Positions 7,618 to 15,708 of a DNA stretch of 64,000 nucleotides are shown here, piece by piece. Source of the stretch: Aureimonas psammosilenae (GTDB lineage Bacteria > Pseudomonadota > Alphaproteobacteria > Rhizobiales > Rhizobiaceae); NCBI RefSeq assembly GCF_009176975.1, contig NZ_WEZG01000014.1:62001-126000 (forward strand), read 5' to 3'. The notes under the pieces are model-generated. The model saw nothing but the letters and a program-made list of their open reading frames with translations, searched no databases and was not told where the DNA came from. The position numbers and the translations under genes were made by a program. How positions within the stretch are numbered: the stretch's first letter is position 1; every line of letters starts with the position of its first letter.

Positions 7618-8178
7618 ATGAAACGAGCCGTTCTCCTCCTTGCTTTGCTCATGTCGGCCGCACCGGCACAAGCCGACCCCGCCCACGAAACCGGCTTCGC
7701 GGCGGCTCTGCGCGGCTGCGAAGCCTGGGCGCTCCAACCGGCGAGCTGGAACGACGGACCGGGCCCGTTCCTTGCCGCCATCGGCCTCGGCAACCGGGTG
7801 ACGAGCTTGGCGAAGGTTCCGCCCTCCGCTCTGCCGCCGCCCGAGTTGCGGCGCGGTCTCAAGCATTGGAAGGTGCCGGTCTCACCGAAGGCCGGCTTCG
7901 TGTTGACCGTGTCCGACGCCCTTCCGATCTGCCACGTCGTCGGCCAGGGCGAGGGCGACTTCGCGTCGTCGATCGAGGCGGTCATCGCTTCCCCGGAATT
8001 TGCGGCGCGCTGGGAAAAGCTGGAGGACCTTCCCTCACCCTCCGGCGTGTCCTCGACCTCCTTTCGCTCGCGCGAGGAGCCGAAGTTCACGCTCACCCTG
8101 TCGCGCCGGCTCGACGTGCCGCCGGAAACGCGCGCCGTGAAGGTGATCGCGACGGCAATCTACGATCCGGGTTCCTGA
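7618..8178 (+). CDS. Exported protein of unknown function
   Basis: I do not recognise this 186-residue protein. It begins with a clear signal peptide (MKRAVLLLALLMSAAPAQA, cleavage after AQA), so it is probably periplasmic. Two cysteines in the mature part (in RGCEAW and PICHV) could form a disulfide. I chose the ATG at 7618 because it gives the compact signal; an ATG at 7600 is in frame. It is divergent from repA, with the parS-like site and repA promoter in between, and stands alone on its strand. The C-terminal half (RSREEPKFTLTLSRRLDVP) is rich in beta-forming residues. Confidence 0.7.
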   Translation: MKRAVLLLALLMSAAPAQADPAHETGFAAALRGCEAWALQPASWNDGPGPFLAAIGLGNRVTSLAKVPPSALPPPELRRGLKHWKVPVSPKAGFVLTVSDALPICHVVGQGEGDFASSIEAVIASPEFAARWEKLEDLPSPSGVSSTSFRSREEPKFTLTLSRRLDVPPETRAVKVIATAIYDPGS

Positions 8179-8378
8179 GACGCTCGATGTCGCCGCCTTC
8201 CGCTAGGTTAGCCAAGTAGCGATTCATCGGATGACACGGCGTTTCGTTCCGGCCCATGATCGAAGCAGCGCGCGGAACGTCGCCTTCGGCGGAACGCCAA
8301 TCCACAGCATTCCATGGCCTCGCCGGACCGAGGCCTCATTTCGATGGTTCGATACGGCCAAGCGAGGGGAGATGATGG

Positions 8379-8612
8379 ATGCACGATCCCGATTTTCAAA
8401 CAGAAGCGTGGATGACGCTGGTCGAACTCAGGCTCGCGGCGCGCGAAGCAGCCGGGGCCGCAAAATCGCAAACGCGCCTGACCTCCGATCTCGCGGCACG
8501 GGCGGCGGAAATCCTGGAAGACTTTCTCAACCGCGACAAGCTGGAGCAGGTCGAACCGGTGCCCGAGCCGGACATGAGCAATGTCCACGTCCTGCGGCGG
8601 CGATCCTTCTGA
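8379..8612 (+). CDS. Small hypothetical protein (77 aa)
   Basis: This small acidic protein is of unknown function. It is mostly helical in appearance, with one long amphipathic segment (WMTLVELRLAAREAAGAAKS through AARAAEILEDFLN), no signal peptide and no membrane segment. AGGGGAG about nine bases upstream of the ATG is a good ribosome-binding site. About 200 bp of non-coding sequence separates it from the gene before. A hairpin follows directly and serves mainly the opposite strand. The name should stay hypothetical. Confidence 0.55.
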   Translation: MHDPDFQTEAWMTLVELRLAAREAAGAAKSQTRLTSDLAARAAEILEDFLNRDKLEQVEPVPEPDMSNVHVLRRRSF

Positions 8613-8650
8613 ACAAACGAAAAAGGCGCGCCTCGCTCCCGAGACGCGCC
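8609..8650 (-). terminator. Intrinsic terminator of the PRC-barrel gene
   Basis: GGCGCGCCTCG (8625-8635) pairs with CGAGACGCGCC (8640-8650), with one mismatch and a 4-base loop. On the minus strand the stem is followed by a T-rich tract (CCTTTTTCGTTTGTT), so it ends transcription from the gene at 8674-9165. On the plus strand it lies just after the 77-aa gene but lacks a downstream T run. Confidence 0.7.
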
Positions 8651-8673
8651 CTCCGAAATCTAGGAAATGCCGA

Positions 8674-9165
8674 TCAGTCGTGATCGGGGAACTCCGCCTT
8701 CAGATCGGTGTTCGGCGCATTGGTCAACGAATCTTTGGTCATGCCGTCGATCGACACGCGCATCTCGTTGCCTTCCATCCGCATCTGAAGGGCGTCGAAG
8801 TTCACCAGAACGTTCTTCTCGCCCACACCGAGAAAGCCGCCGACCTCGATCACGGCGGCCGCGACGCGACCGTCGCTGTTGACCACAAGATCCTCGATCT
8901 CGCCGATCTTTTCGTTGTTCGCGCCGTAGACGTCGAAACCCTCGATGTCGCTCGCCAGATGGCTCATCGCCATCTGTCCGGCGGCGGGCGCCTGCACGGT
9001 GTAGAAGGGACCGCCGGCGGCGGCTGTCGCGGGCGCGGCGGTCGTGGTGCCGGGCGCGGTGGTCTGCGTCGGCGCGGCGCCGGGCGTCACCGTCGTCTGC
9101 TGCGCGAAAGCGGCGGGCGCCGCGAAAACGGTGGCGAGGCAGGCGGCGAGAATGCGGGTCTTCAT
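8674..9165 (-). CDS. Exported PRC-barrel domain protein
   Basis: This 163-residue protein has a signal peptide ending in AFA (MKTRILAACLATVFAAPAAFA). A low-complexity Thr/Ala/Pro linker follows at about residues 22-52, then a PRC-barrel domain at about 66-150 (DIEGFDVYGANNEKIGEIEDLVV, then GRVAAAVIEVGGFLGVGEKNV). PRC-barrel proteins of this exported kind are common in Rhizobiales; their role is unclear, with envelope or stress functions proposed. GGAG lies seven bases before the ATG. Transcription ends at the hairpin at 8625-8650. It is probably monocistronic. Confidence 0.85.
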   Translation of the reverse strand: MKTRILAACLATVFAAPAAFAQQTTVTPGAAPTQTTAPGTTTAAPATAAAGGPFYTVQAPAAGQMAMSHLASDIEGFDVYGANNEKIGEIEDLVVNSDGRVAAAVIEVGGFLGVGEKNVLVNFDALQMRMEGNEMRVSIDGMTKDSLTNAPNTDLKAEFPDHD

Positions 9166-9330
9166 GAGAACTCCTGGAACAAGGGTCGGTGACGCCAGCG
9201 GCGCCGTTGTCGGCTGAGTAAGGGCGGGACCGGGGGGAGGGTTCCAAATGTCGCACCCGCTTTTTCGCGACGGCCTCCTTTGACGAGGACTCCAAAGGGA
9301 AAGATCGGGCGGGATCGGCGTTGAAGCGGC

Positions 9331-9969
9331 ATGACCACCGAGCCGGGCGGCAACGCCGCGTCCCTTCTGATTGCCGAATGGCCCTTTCCGAGCGCCGCCG
9401 CGCTCGGCTCGGCTGTGCGCGCCAAGGGCATCGAACAGGAAATCCGCGCGCGTTTGTCCTGGCCTTCCCGCCCGTTCCTCACTGTGGCGCAGGGCACGAT
9501 CCGCTTCGCCGTCCCGGACGGCGACGAAGAGCGGTTCGTGGCGGGCCGCGACGCGGTGGAAGGCGCGCTTCAAGGGATCGAGGCCCTTCCCATGTTGCCG
9601 CGGGAAGTCGACGACATCCTGGCGATCGCGCCGCGTGAGCGGCTGAAATGGACCAAGGACGGCCGCCTGCAAAGCGCCGGCACCAGAACCGTGAAACTGC
9701 GCGGCCGCAAAAAGGCCGTCACCTTCCACGTCTTCGATCCGCGCCATATCGAGGATCTCGCCGACCGCGACCAGCCCGCCATCTGGCGCGAGGAGGACCG
9801 GGAGGCTGCGGTTGAGAACCGCCGCCGCGCCAGCGCCCGCGCCGCTGAAACCAGAGCCGGCAGGGGCGCGAAAAAAACCGCTCGCCCGGCACGGGAGAAG
9901 AACGAGCCCGCATCGAAGCCGAGGCTCGACGGCTGGGATGCCTTCGCGCTGGACGGCCTCCTGCGGTGA
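9331..9969 (+). CDS. Hypothetical protein with a basic C-terminal tail
   Basis: I do not recognise this 212-residue protein. The N-terminal two thirds look globular and soluble, with no signal peptide. The last 70 residues or so are rich in Ala, Arg, Lys and Glu (RRRASARAAETRAGRGAKKT), which suggests a disordered tail that may contact nucleic acid. The ribosome-binding site is weak. It is divergent from the PRC-barrel gene and is followed after about 60 bp by another unknown gene on the same strand, so the two may be cotranscribed. Confidence 0.6.
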   Translation: MTTEPGGNAASLLIAEWPFPSAAALGSAVRAKGIEQEIRARLSWPSRPFLTVAQGTIRFAVPDGDEERFVAGRDAVEGALQGIEALPMLPREVDDILAIAPRERLKWTKDGRLQSAGTRTVKLRGRKKAVTFHVFDPRHIEDLADRDQPAIWREEDREAAVENRRRASARAAETRAGRGAKKTARPAREKNEPASKPRLDGWDAFALDGLLR

Positions 9970-10030
9970 GCGGAGGCATCTGTGGTTCGCGCGTGACGCC
10001 GATCCGTCATCCGTGGCACGATCGGCCGCG

Positions 10031-10804
10031 ATGAGGTTTTCGCTTCGCCAGTTTTTCCGCCGCCCGAAGCCCCTGGAGCCTGCCATGCCCTCGGCGGAAG
10101 AACGCGCTGCCTTCGCCAACCTGATCGCGCCCTTGCCGCCTGAACCCCGCGCCTTCTTCGCGGAGGCATTCTCCGGCGACGAGCCGTTGCCGCGAACGCC
10201 CGCCGACCTGTTCGCCCGGCTTGTCCATCTGGCGTCGAGCGCCGGCATCGCCGAAGGGCGCGGCGGTTATCCGGGCGGGCGCGGCAAGCCGGGCTGGACC
10301 GAATACGACAACCTCCAGCGCCGGCATGTCGCGATGTTCCACGCCTTGGTGCAGGTCTTCGGCCCGCCCTCGGCCGCGCTTGTCGAAATCTTCTGCGCTT
10401 ATGAGCGAAGCCACCCGCCCCCGGTTCGCCGCATGGGCGATGGCTACGAGCCGCATGTGGACGAGGTGGCGGGGCGGCTGATCTATTCCCTGCCGGTGGA
10501 TTCCGGCTTCTTCAGCACGTCCTTTTCATTTCCGATCACGGCGCGCGATCTGGACCGCCTTCTCGCCGGCCCTTACCGCCGCGCGGTTCTGGAAGTCGCC
10601 GCCCATGTCGTGCTGCAACGCTCCATGGTCCGGGGCAGCGCGGAAGTGACGGGAGAGGATTTCGCCCGCATGGTGGAAGCGACCCTCCATTCCGAGCCCG
10701 CCGAGCTTCGGCGCTTCCTTGCCGCCGTCGATCCGAGCGGTCGACAAAGCATCGAGCATTTCGCGCGCGAAGCGATGGAGCGGCGGGCGGCAAAAGCGAA
10801 TTAA
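10031..10804 (+). CDS. Hypothetical protein (257 aa)
   Basis: The protein begins MRFSLRQFFRRPKPLE and contains no domain I can name. It is mostly helical, with a Gly-rich insertion (GYPGGRGKPGWTEYDN) and later segments such as FPITARDLDRLLAGPYRRAVLEVAAHVV. There is no signal peptide or membrane segment. I preferred the ATG at 10031 to upstream in-frame starts that run through the preceding gene. It ends two bases from the end of the convergent small membrane-protein gene at 10807. Confidence 0.6.
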   Translation: MRFSLRQFFRRPKPLEPAMPSAEERAAFANLIAPLPPEPRAFFAEAFSGDEPLPRTPADLFARLVHLASSAGIAEGRGGYPGGRGKPGWTEYDNLQRRHVAMFHALVQVFGPPSAALVEIFCAYERSHPPPVRRMGDGYEPHVDEVAGRLIYSLPVDSGFFSTSFSFPITARDLDRLLAGPYRRAVLEVAAHVVLQRSMVRGSAEVTGEDFARMVEATLHSEPAELRRFLAAVDPSGRQSIEHFAREAMERRAAKAN

Positions 10805-10806
10805 CC

Positions 10807-11118
10807 TTAACGAAACGCCACGCACCCGCCGCCGCGCGCAGGCAGAACCAGAAGCGCGCCCGAGCGATAGAGATCGGCGACATAGCCGGGCTCAGTGCCG
10901 ACGAAGCGCCCCGAGCGGCCATCCCAGTCCAGAATGGCGACGCCGGGCGGCAGCGGAAAGGAGCCGACCGGTCCGGCGAAGAGAACGAGAACCGCGTCGG
11001 CCTTTTCGGTGGCAGCCAAGATCGCGGCATTGGCCAGCATCCAACCGCCGGCGATGAGGCTCGCGATGCCAAGCACCCGCGCCGCGCCTTTGATGCGGCG
11101 CTCAATAATCGAAGACAT
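10807..11118 (-). CDS. Small membrane protein, last gene of a four-gene operon
   Basis: This 103-residue protein has two hydrophobic stretches near the N-terminus (VLGIASLIAGGWMLANAAILAA and DAVLVLFAGPVGSF). The C-terminal segment GYVADLYRSGALLVLPARGGG looks like a small soluble domain. Its ATG lies inside the end of the upstream gene, overlapping it by 17 bases, so the two are translationally coupled. I do not recognise the function. Confidence 0.6.
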   Translation of the reverse strand: MSSIIERRIKGAARVLGIASLIAGGWMLANAAILAATEKADAVLVLFAGPVGSFPLPPGVAILDWDGRSGRFVGTEPGYVADLYRSGALLVLPARGGGCVAFR

Positions 11119-12175
11119 GCTCCACCGTCACGCCGCTCCCCGCCGCCGCGCGCAAAATATCCGACAAGGCGGCGACCTTGAGGAGCACCAGCACCCGCCG
11201 CGTCCCGCCTTCCCGCGCATCAAAAGAGTATACCGCCCGGACGCCATCGGAGAGGGGAGGCGGGGAGGGCGGCTGCAGGGTGGACAGCATGATGTCGTCA
11301 TTGCCGGCGATCTCCACCACGGTCGCGCCCGCATCGGCGAGGGTCTTCAGGATCGCGGTGAAGGCGGCGTAGCGGTCGGTTTCGATCACCGTGCCTTTCT
11401 CGCTTTCCGCCACCACCGCGACGCCCGGAATGGCGGCCAGCGCGTCAGTGGACAGGCCACGCACGACGCTGCGAATGCGCAACTGGTCCTGGCCGGTCGC
11501 CGCGACGGCGCTTTCGATCGCCCCGGCATAGAACTGCTTGGCGCTCCATTCGCCGCCGAGCGCCAGCCGGCGCTCCCACGAGCGGAGCCCGCCCGTCACC
11601 GGCGCTGTCCAAAGCCGGTCCGACCATTCCGCGAAGGGAAACTTGTACCACGGCGTCTGGTGGAGAAAGGCGCCATATTGCCGGGCCATTTCGGCCGCGA
11701 CTTGATCCTGCGGCACCTTTTCCGGTCCCCGCACCAAGGTCGCGAGCCGCCCGAGCGTGTTTTCGTAGAGCGCCTTCAGCCCCAACTCGAGGTCGAAGCT
11801 CGTGCCGATCGTGTAGATCATCTGCCGCGTCGCCCCGTCGGCCCCGCCATGCGCGTCGGCCTCGCGGTTGAGGGCGCAGTAGGAGGACCAGAAGGACGCC
11901 ATCGCGCGGAGGTAGCCGAAATCGTGCTCGTCGCCGCGCTCCAGCACCTTTGCCAAATCCTCGTAGGCATAGACCATGTGCCATTCGGGATAGGTGAGAA
12001 AGGTGCGTGCTTCCGGCCTTTGCCACGCGGCGTCCGTGATGATCGGTTGGTAAGCCTCCCCCGCCGACTCGCCCCGGCAGGCGGTCTCGACAATGGCGAT
12101 CGGCGCGCCGACGAGGCCGAGCACTGCCAGAAGAAGAAGGCCGAGGCCGGTGGCGAATTTCCAGCGGCGCTTCAC
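11102..12175 (-). CDS. Membrane-anchored protein of unknown function
   Basis: This 357-residue protein starts with GTG at 12175 (VKRRWKFATGLGLLLLAVLG). A single N-terminal membrane anchor is followed by a large, probably periplasmic domain. Notable segments are FLTYPEWHMVYAYEDLAKVL, SYCALNREADA and YGAFLHQTPWYKFPFAEW, rich in aromatic residues. The start overlaps the previous stop (GTGA) and the end overlaps the next gene. It is co-encoded with an FAD-dependent oxidoreductase and two other membrane proteins, which suggests one envelope process. The function is unknown to me. Confidence 0.65.
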   Translation of the reverse strand: MKRRWKFATGLGLLLLAVLGLVGAPIAIVETACRGESAGEAYQPIITDAAWQRPEARTFLTYPEWHMVYAYEDLAKVLERGDEHDFGYLRAMASFWSSYCALNREADAHGGADGATRQMIYTIGTSFDLELGLKALYENTLGRLATLVRGPEKVPQDQVAAEMARQYGAFLHQTPWYKFPFAEWSDRLWTAPVTGGLRSWERRLALGGEWSAKQFYAGAIESAVAATGQDQLRIRSVVRGLSTDALAAIPGVAVVAESEKGTVIETDRYAAFTAILKTLADAGATVVEIAGNDDIMLSTLQPPSPPPLSDGVRAVYSFDAREGGTRRVLVLLKVAALSDILRAAAGSGVTVEHVFDY

Positions 12176-12585
12176 GCCGCGAACCCGCGCCGCTTGTCGA
12201 GAAGGGCTGCGGCGAGCGCGACGCCGCCGAGCGTGATGTGCGGCAGGTTGGCGAGGATCTTGAAGCCGAAGGGCAGGTCCTGGAAGCCGTAGTTCAGGAT
12301 GCCGAGATCGAGATACCCCGAGCCCGTCGCGAGGCCGAGCAGACCATCGGCGAGGTAGAGGGTGCCGAAGAGGAGGAGGAACGAGCGCGCCGCGCGATGC
12401 GACAGGAGCCCGGCCGTCAGCGCCCAAAGGGCGGAGGCGAGGTGAAGAAGATCGTCATAGATGTCGAGCGCGAAGATGCCGAAGGCGCGGCCTTCCGCAT
12501 CCGTCAGGCCGGGCACGTAGTTGAGGCTCGCCGCCCCGAGGAGCGCGGCGGCATAGGCGAAACACAGAAGGCGAAGCTTCGTCAC
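12172..12585 (-). CDS. Four-helix membrane protein, DUF4383-like
   Basis: The protein has 137 residues with four hydrophobic helices. The pattern DDLLHLASALWALTAGL, then GTLYLADGLLGLATG, then LPFGFKILANLPHITLGGVALA resembles the DUF4383 family of small membrane proteins with conserved His residues. The match is by eye and uncertain. GTG is the start codon, overlapping the stop of the FAD-oxidoreductase gene (GTGA); its own stop overlaps the following GTG start. It is clearly the second gene of a tightly packed operon. Confidence 0.6.
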   Translation of the reverse strand: MTKLRLLCFAYAAALLGAASLNYVPGLTDAEGRAFGIFALDIYDDLLHLASALWALTAGLLSHRAARSFLLLFGTLYLADGLLGLATGSGYLDLGILNYGFQDLPFGFKILANLPHITLGGVALAAALLDKRRGFAA

Positions 12586-14081
12586 GTGGCGGCGTCCTCG
12601 GCAAGGTAACGGTCCCAGAACGGGGAGCGGAAGGTGAGGGCGGGATCGACGCTGCGCTTGAAGGCAGCGAAACGGGCGTGGTCGGGATAAGCGCGGCGGA
12701 ACTGGTCCGGCGTCGCGTGGGGGCGGTAGGGCAGGTAATAGGTGCCCCCCAGCGCCAGCACCCGCTCGATCAACTCGCGCGTCATGCGGTCCATGTCCTG
12801 TTCGGCTCGAAGGCTCATTTCCTGCGAAAACAGCATCACCGCCGCGATGCGCGGCCCGGTCGCGTAGCGCAGCAGGCTGTCGGGATCGTCGGCGACGAAG
12901 CGCAGCGTGATGTTGAGAAGGTCCTGATAAGAGGAGGGGATCACCTCGCGGCAGGCGGCCACGAAATCGGCGAAGCGCTCCGGGGGCACGAAATATTCGT
13001 GGAGGATGTCGGTGCGCGACGGATCGCCGTCGTCGAGCGTCGCCACCGGCTCGTTGAGAAGGCTGTTGCGCGTCGCCCCGCCGTAGAGCTTGGGCGCGAC
13101 GCGTGTCTCGATCCCCCAGCGCAGCGATTTCACGGCGTCCGAGCCGACCTGCTCACGAAACACGTAACGCGAGGCGCGGCTGAGAAAGCCCGAGCCGACC
13201 GCTTCCGGTAGGGTGCCTTCCTCCGAGGCCGGGCGATAGGACACGAGAAGCGCTTCTTCGAAGAAGGAGGACAGCGTCACGTCGAGCCGGCCATAGGCCA
13301 TGCGGACGACGGGGTCCTTCGCCGCCTCGATGAAGCGGGTGCCGAACTCCGCCGCCGGCATCGTCTCGAAGCGCGGCTGGAGCAGCATGTTGCGCGTCAT
13401 CGCGACATCGAGGTCGAGGATCACGCCGGTCAGGCCATAGCCGCCCATCGTGGCGCGGAAGAGATCGGCTTCGCGCTCGCGCGAGCATTCCACCACCTCG
13501 CCGGAGGCGGTCAAAAGACGCAGCGAGCGAACGGTGGAGCCGAAGGGGCCGTGGGCGACCGGCCAGCCATGGGCGTTGACGCAAAAGGTGCTGGCCACGC
13601 CGAAATCGTTGTTGGACTGCATCACGGTCGGCGACCAGCCGGCGGCGTCGAGGCGGCGGATCACCTCGATCCAGCGCGCCCCCGCCGGCACGCGGTAGAG
13701 TTCGTTCGCGGTGTCGATCTCGGCCGCGTTCTGGTGGAGCGTGACTGCAGTGCCCTCATGAGCCAAGCTCTGCGCGCCCATGGAATGGCGCGCGGCGCTG
13801 GCGATGAAGGGCCGTCCGGCGCTCTTGGCGTCGCCGAGTTCCCGGCGAAGCGCGGCGAGCGCCGCGTCGCCCGAATCCGATACGGTGACGTGCCGCGCGA
13901 CCTTCACGGGGCTGAGACCGCTGGCGTCGTTCAGGATGTCGGGGCCGGGGGGAGGGGCGTCGGGCGGGCGGCCGAAGACCGCCGGTTCCGCCCCGAGCCC
14001 GACGACGAGGCCGGCGCCCAGAACCGCGCCGCCGCCGACGAGAAGGGTGCGGCGGGTGAGCGCTCTGGTGCCCTTGCTCAT
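12582..14081 (-). CDS. FAD-binding oxidoreductase of the sugar-lactone oxidase type, probable Tat export
   Basis: This 499-residue flavoprotein has a PCMH/FAD_binding_4 fold at about residues 65-245 (SMGAQSLAHEGTAVTLH, then FGVASTFCVNAHGWPVAHGP and ATMGGYGLTGVILDLDV). The C-terminal part resembles D-arabinono-1,4-lactone oxidase (YFVPPERFADFVAACREVI and YYLPYRPHATPDQFRRAYP). The N-terminus TRRTLLVGGGAVLGAGLVVGL looks like a twin-arginine signal or anchor. I chose the ATG at 14081 over the longer in-frame start at 14264. It is the first gene of a four-gene operon of membrane proteins. The substrate is not predictable from sequence. Confidence 0.78.
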   Translation of the reverse strand: MSKGTRALTRRTLLVGGGAVLGAGLVVGLGAEPAVFGRPPDAPPPGPDILNDASGLSPVKVARHVTVSDSGDAALAALRRELGDAKSAGRPFIASAARHSMGAQSLAHEGTAVTLHQNAAEIDTANELYRVPAGARWIEVIRRLDAAGWSPTVMQSNNDFGVASTFCVNAHGWPVAHGPFGSTVRSLRLLTASGEVVECSREREADLFRATMGGYGLTGVILDLDVAMTRNMLLQPRFETMPAAEFGTRFIEAAKDPVVRMAYGRLDVTLSSFFEEALLVSYRPASEEGTLPEAVGSGFLSRASRYVFREQVGSDAVKSLRWGIETRVAPKLYGGATRNSLLNEPVATLDDGDPSRTDILHEYFVPPERFADFVAACREVIPSSYQDLLNITLRFVADDPDSLLRYATGPRIAAVMLFSQEMSLRAEQDMDRMTRELIERVLALGGTYYLPYRPHATPDQFRRAYPDHARFAAFKRSVDPALTFRSPFWDRYLAEDAAT

Positions 14082-14342
14082 GGGCGGCACCGCATGGGCT
14101 TCGACGCCCTCGCGTGTTTTCCGGGCAAGCCTTCGATCATCCGCTCCCCCTTCCCGACGCGCGCTCACCGAGCCGGCGCCAGCGCTGCGCCGCCGATCGG
14201 AAAGCCGGTCCTTGCCCACCTGAAGACCTGCCAAGGGGTTCCATGGAACTCGGCCCCGAGTCAACCGGCGCGGGCCGCCGAAGCCACGCCCGAAAGGGGC
14301 GTTCGCGCAAGGCGTTTGGGGAAGGGGAGGGGCGTCCGGCCG
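14082..14342. other. Intergenic region with no convincing gene
   Basis: These 260 bases separate the FAD-oxidoreductase operon from the small gene at 14343-14519, both read on the minus strand. I see only high-GC open frames without codon signal. The promoter of the FAD operon is presumably here, but no clear -35/-10 pair stands out. Confidence 0.4.
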
Positions 14343-14519
14343 TCACTTCGCCGGCTTATCGTCGCCCAATATCTTGCGCCGCGCCGCCGCCTTGCGGAAG
14401 GCGCGATCCGTGCGGGCGTGCTTGTCGCGCTCGGCCTGCAACCGCGCCGCCTTCAGCCGGGCGGTCTTCTCCTCCACCGTCTCGGCCTTCCCGCCGTCGG
14501 CCCTCTCGTCGCCGCTCAC
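14343..14519 (-). CDS. Small highly charged protein (58 aa)
   Basis: This short frame starts with GTG at 14519 behind a GGAGACTGGAAAGC ribosome-binding region. It encodes 58 residues, nearly all charged or Ala (VEEKTARLKAARLQAERDKH, then RAFRKAAARRKILGDDKPAK), with a strong single-helix character. It recalls the short Ala/Arg/Lys/Glu-rich DUF4169-like proteins of Alphaproteobacteria, but I cannot confirm membership. It is supported by codon choice and the ribosome-binding site only. Confidence 0.5.
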   Translation of the reverse strand: MSGDERADGGKAETVEEKTARLKAARLQAERDKHARTDRAFRKAAARRKILGDDKPAK

Positions 14520-14595
14520 GCTTTCCAGTCTCCATTTTCAAAGAGTCGGCATAAGGCCGACCGTTTCGCGCGCGGAACACCCGCAACGCCGGCGA

Positions 14596-14982
14596 TCAGC
14601 GCACGAGTTCGACCGTCACCTTGCTGGCGGCGGCGATGTCCTTCCAGGCGCGGTCAGTGGTCAGCACGGGTGCGGCGAGATGGCGGGCAAGACCCAGGCA
14701 GAAGCGGTCGCCAAGAGACAAGCCCGCCGTTCTGGTGAGGGATCGAAGACGTGCCGCTTCCTCGGCGATCCGCTGATCCACGGCCACCACCACCATGTCG
14801 AGTTCGGCGAGATCGGCGATCGCCTCCTCGGCATCCAGCCCCCGGTCCACGAGCTTGGCGAGGACTTCCGAATAGTTGACCACCGAGATGCTCGCTTCAC
14901 CAAGATGGGCTGCGACCTTATCCGCGCCCGGTTCGGAAAAAAGCAGGCACAGGACGGCGGACGCATCCAGGACGACCGGCAT
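14596..14982 (-). CDS. vapC: VapC-type PIN-domain toxin ribonuclease
   Basis: This 128-residue PIN-domain protein has the expected four acidic active-site residues: Asp6 (VVLDAS), Glu39 (NYSEVLAK), Asp92 (SLGDRFCL) and Asp110 (LTTDRAW). VapC toxins are Mg-dependent RNases that cut tRNA or rRNA and are held inactive by VapB. The ATG lies five bases after the antitoxin stop codon, the classic vapBC arrangement. On a repABC replicon such a pair may aid maintenance. The length and motif spacing are normal, so the toxin looks intact. Confidence 0.9.
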   Translation of the reverse strand: MPVVLDASAVLCLLFSEPGADKVAAHLGEASISVVNYSEVLAKLVDRGLDAEEAIADLAELDMVVVAVDQRIAEEAARLRSLTRTAGLSLGDRFCLGLARHLAAPVLTTDRAWKDIAAASKVTVELVR

Positions 14983-14987
14983 TCGCG

Positions 14988-15236
14988 TCAGTTTTCTTCC
15001 GCTTCGCGGCGGCGGTCGGCGATCAGCTCGTCCGACACGTGGCCGCTTTCCGGTGCATAAGCGCGCAGCTTTTCCTGAAGGCGCTTCATGGCGGAGCGCG
15101 CGGGGCGAATGCGAACCTCCTCGCCATGGAGTTCCATCAGAACCGTATCGCCCTTGGCGATGCCCATGGACTTGCGGAAGGCGGCGGGAAGGATCACCCG
15201 TCCCCCTTCGACGATCTTGCCCTTGGTCGCAACCAT
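14988..15236 (-). CDS. vapB: VapB-type antitoxin with AbrB/SpoVT DNA-binding domain
   Basis: This 82-residue protein has an N-terminal swapped-hairpin AbrB/MazE domain (GKIVEGGRVILPAAFRKSMG, then GDTVLMELHGEEVRIRP). A charged helical C-terminus (KRLQEKLRAYAPESGHVSDE) would wrap the toxin. I chose the ATG at 15236 (MVATKGKIVE); upstream in-frame sequence has no family character. By analogy with known pairs it should neutralise VapC and repress the vapBC promoter upstream. Confidence 0.88.
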   Translation of the reverse strand: MVATKGKIVEGGRVILPAAFRKSMGIAKGDTVLMELHGEEVRIRPARSAMKRLQEKLRAYAPESGHVSDELIADRRREAEEN

Positions 15237-15351
15237 GGTGCACTTCTCCGACCGGACGATGCCTTCACGCGGGAACCATTCCCGTGCCGGAGGGGCAGAA
15301 TGGCATTTCCGATGCAGATTGGGAAGACAAGCCACCTACCGGGCGGCCAGT

Positions 15352-15687
15352 TCAAGGCGCGATGTCGGTATCCGATCCGTCCGCCAGCACCGCCTGGAGA
15401 AGGCCGGGGAAGCGGGCTTCGATGTCGCCGCGTCGAAGCTCGTTCATGTGGGCGGGGCCGTCGGTGCGGGTTCGGACGAGCCCGGCGTCGCGCAGCACGC
15501 GGAAATGGTGAGACATCGAGGATTTCGGGCGCCCGCCATCGAGCGCCGAGCAGGTCGCTTCGCCGTCGCGCGCCAGTTGCCGCACGACACAGAGGCGAAC
15601 GGGGTCGCTGAGGGCGTAGAGCACCGCGGTCAGCGCGATGTCTTCGATCGGGGGGTGACGTATCGTGCGCACAGGCCAAACTAGCAC
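15352..15687 (-). CDS. ArsR-family transcriptional regulator
   Basis: This 111-residue winged-helix protein shows the ArsR pattern: LYALSDPVRLCVVRQLARDG, then the recognition helix in PKSSMSHHFRVLRDAGLVRT, then a wing (RTDGPAHMNEL). The metal-binding ELCVCD motif is absent, so it is unlikely to sense arsenic-type metals. It is divergent from an Old Yellow Enzyme gene, with overlapping TTCGA inverted repeats in the 87-bp gap. It probably represses that enzyme and itself. An in-frame GTG six codons into the frame (VRTIRHPP) is an alternative start. Confidence 0.85.
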   Translation of the reverse strand: MLVWPVRTIRHPPIEDIALTAVLYALSDPVRLCVVRQLARDGEATCSALDGGRPKSSMSHHFRVLRDAGLVRTRTDGPAHMNELRRGDIEARFPGLLQAVLADGSDTDIAP

Positions 15688-15708
15688 GGGCTTGTCGCCG
15701 GCTCAATG

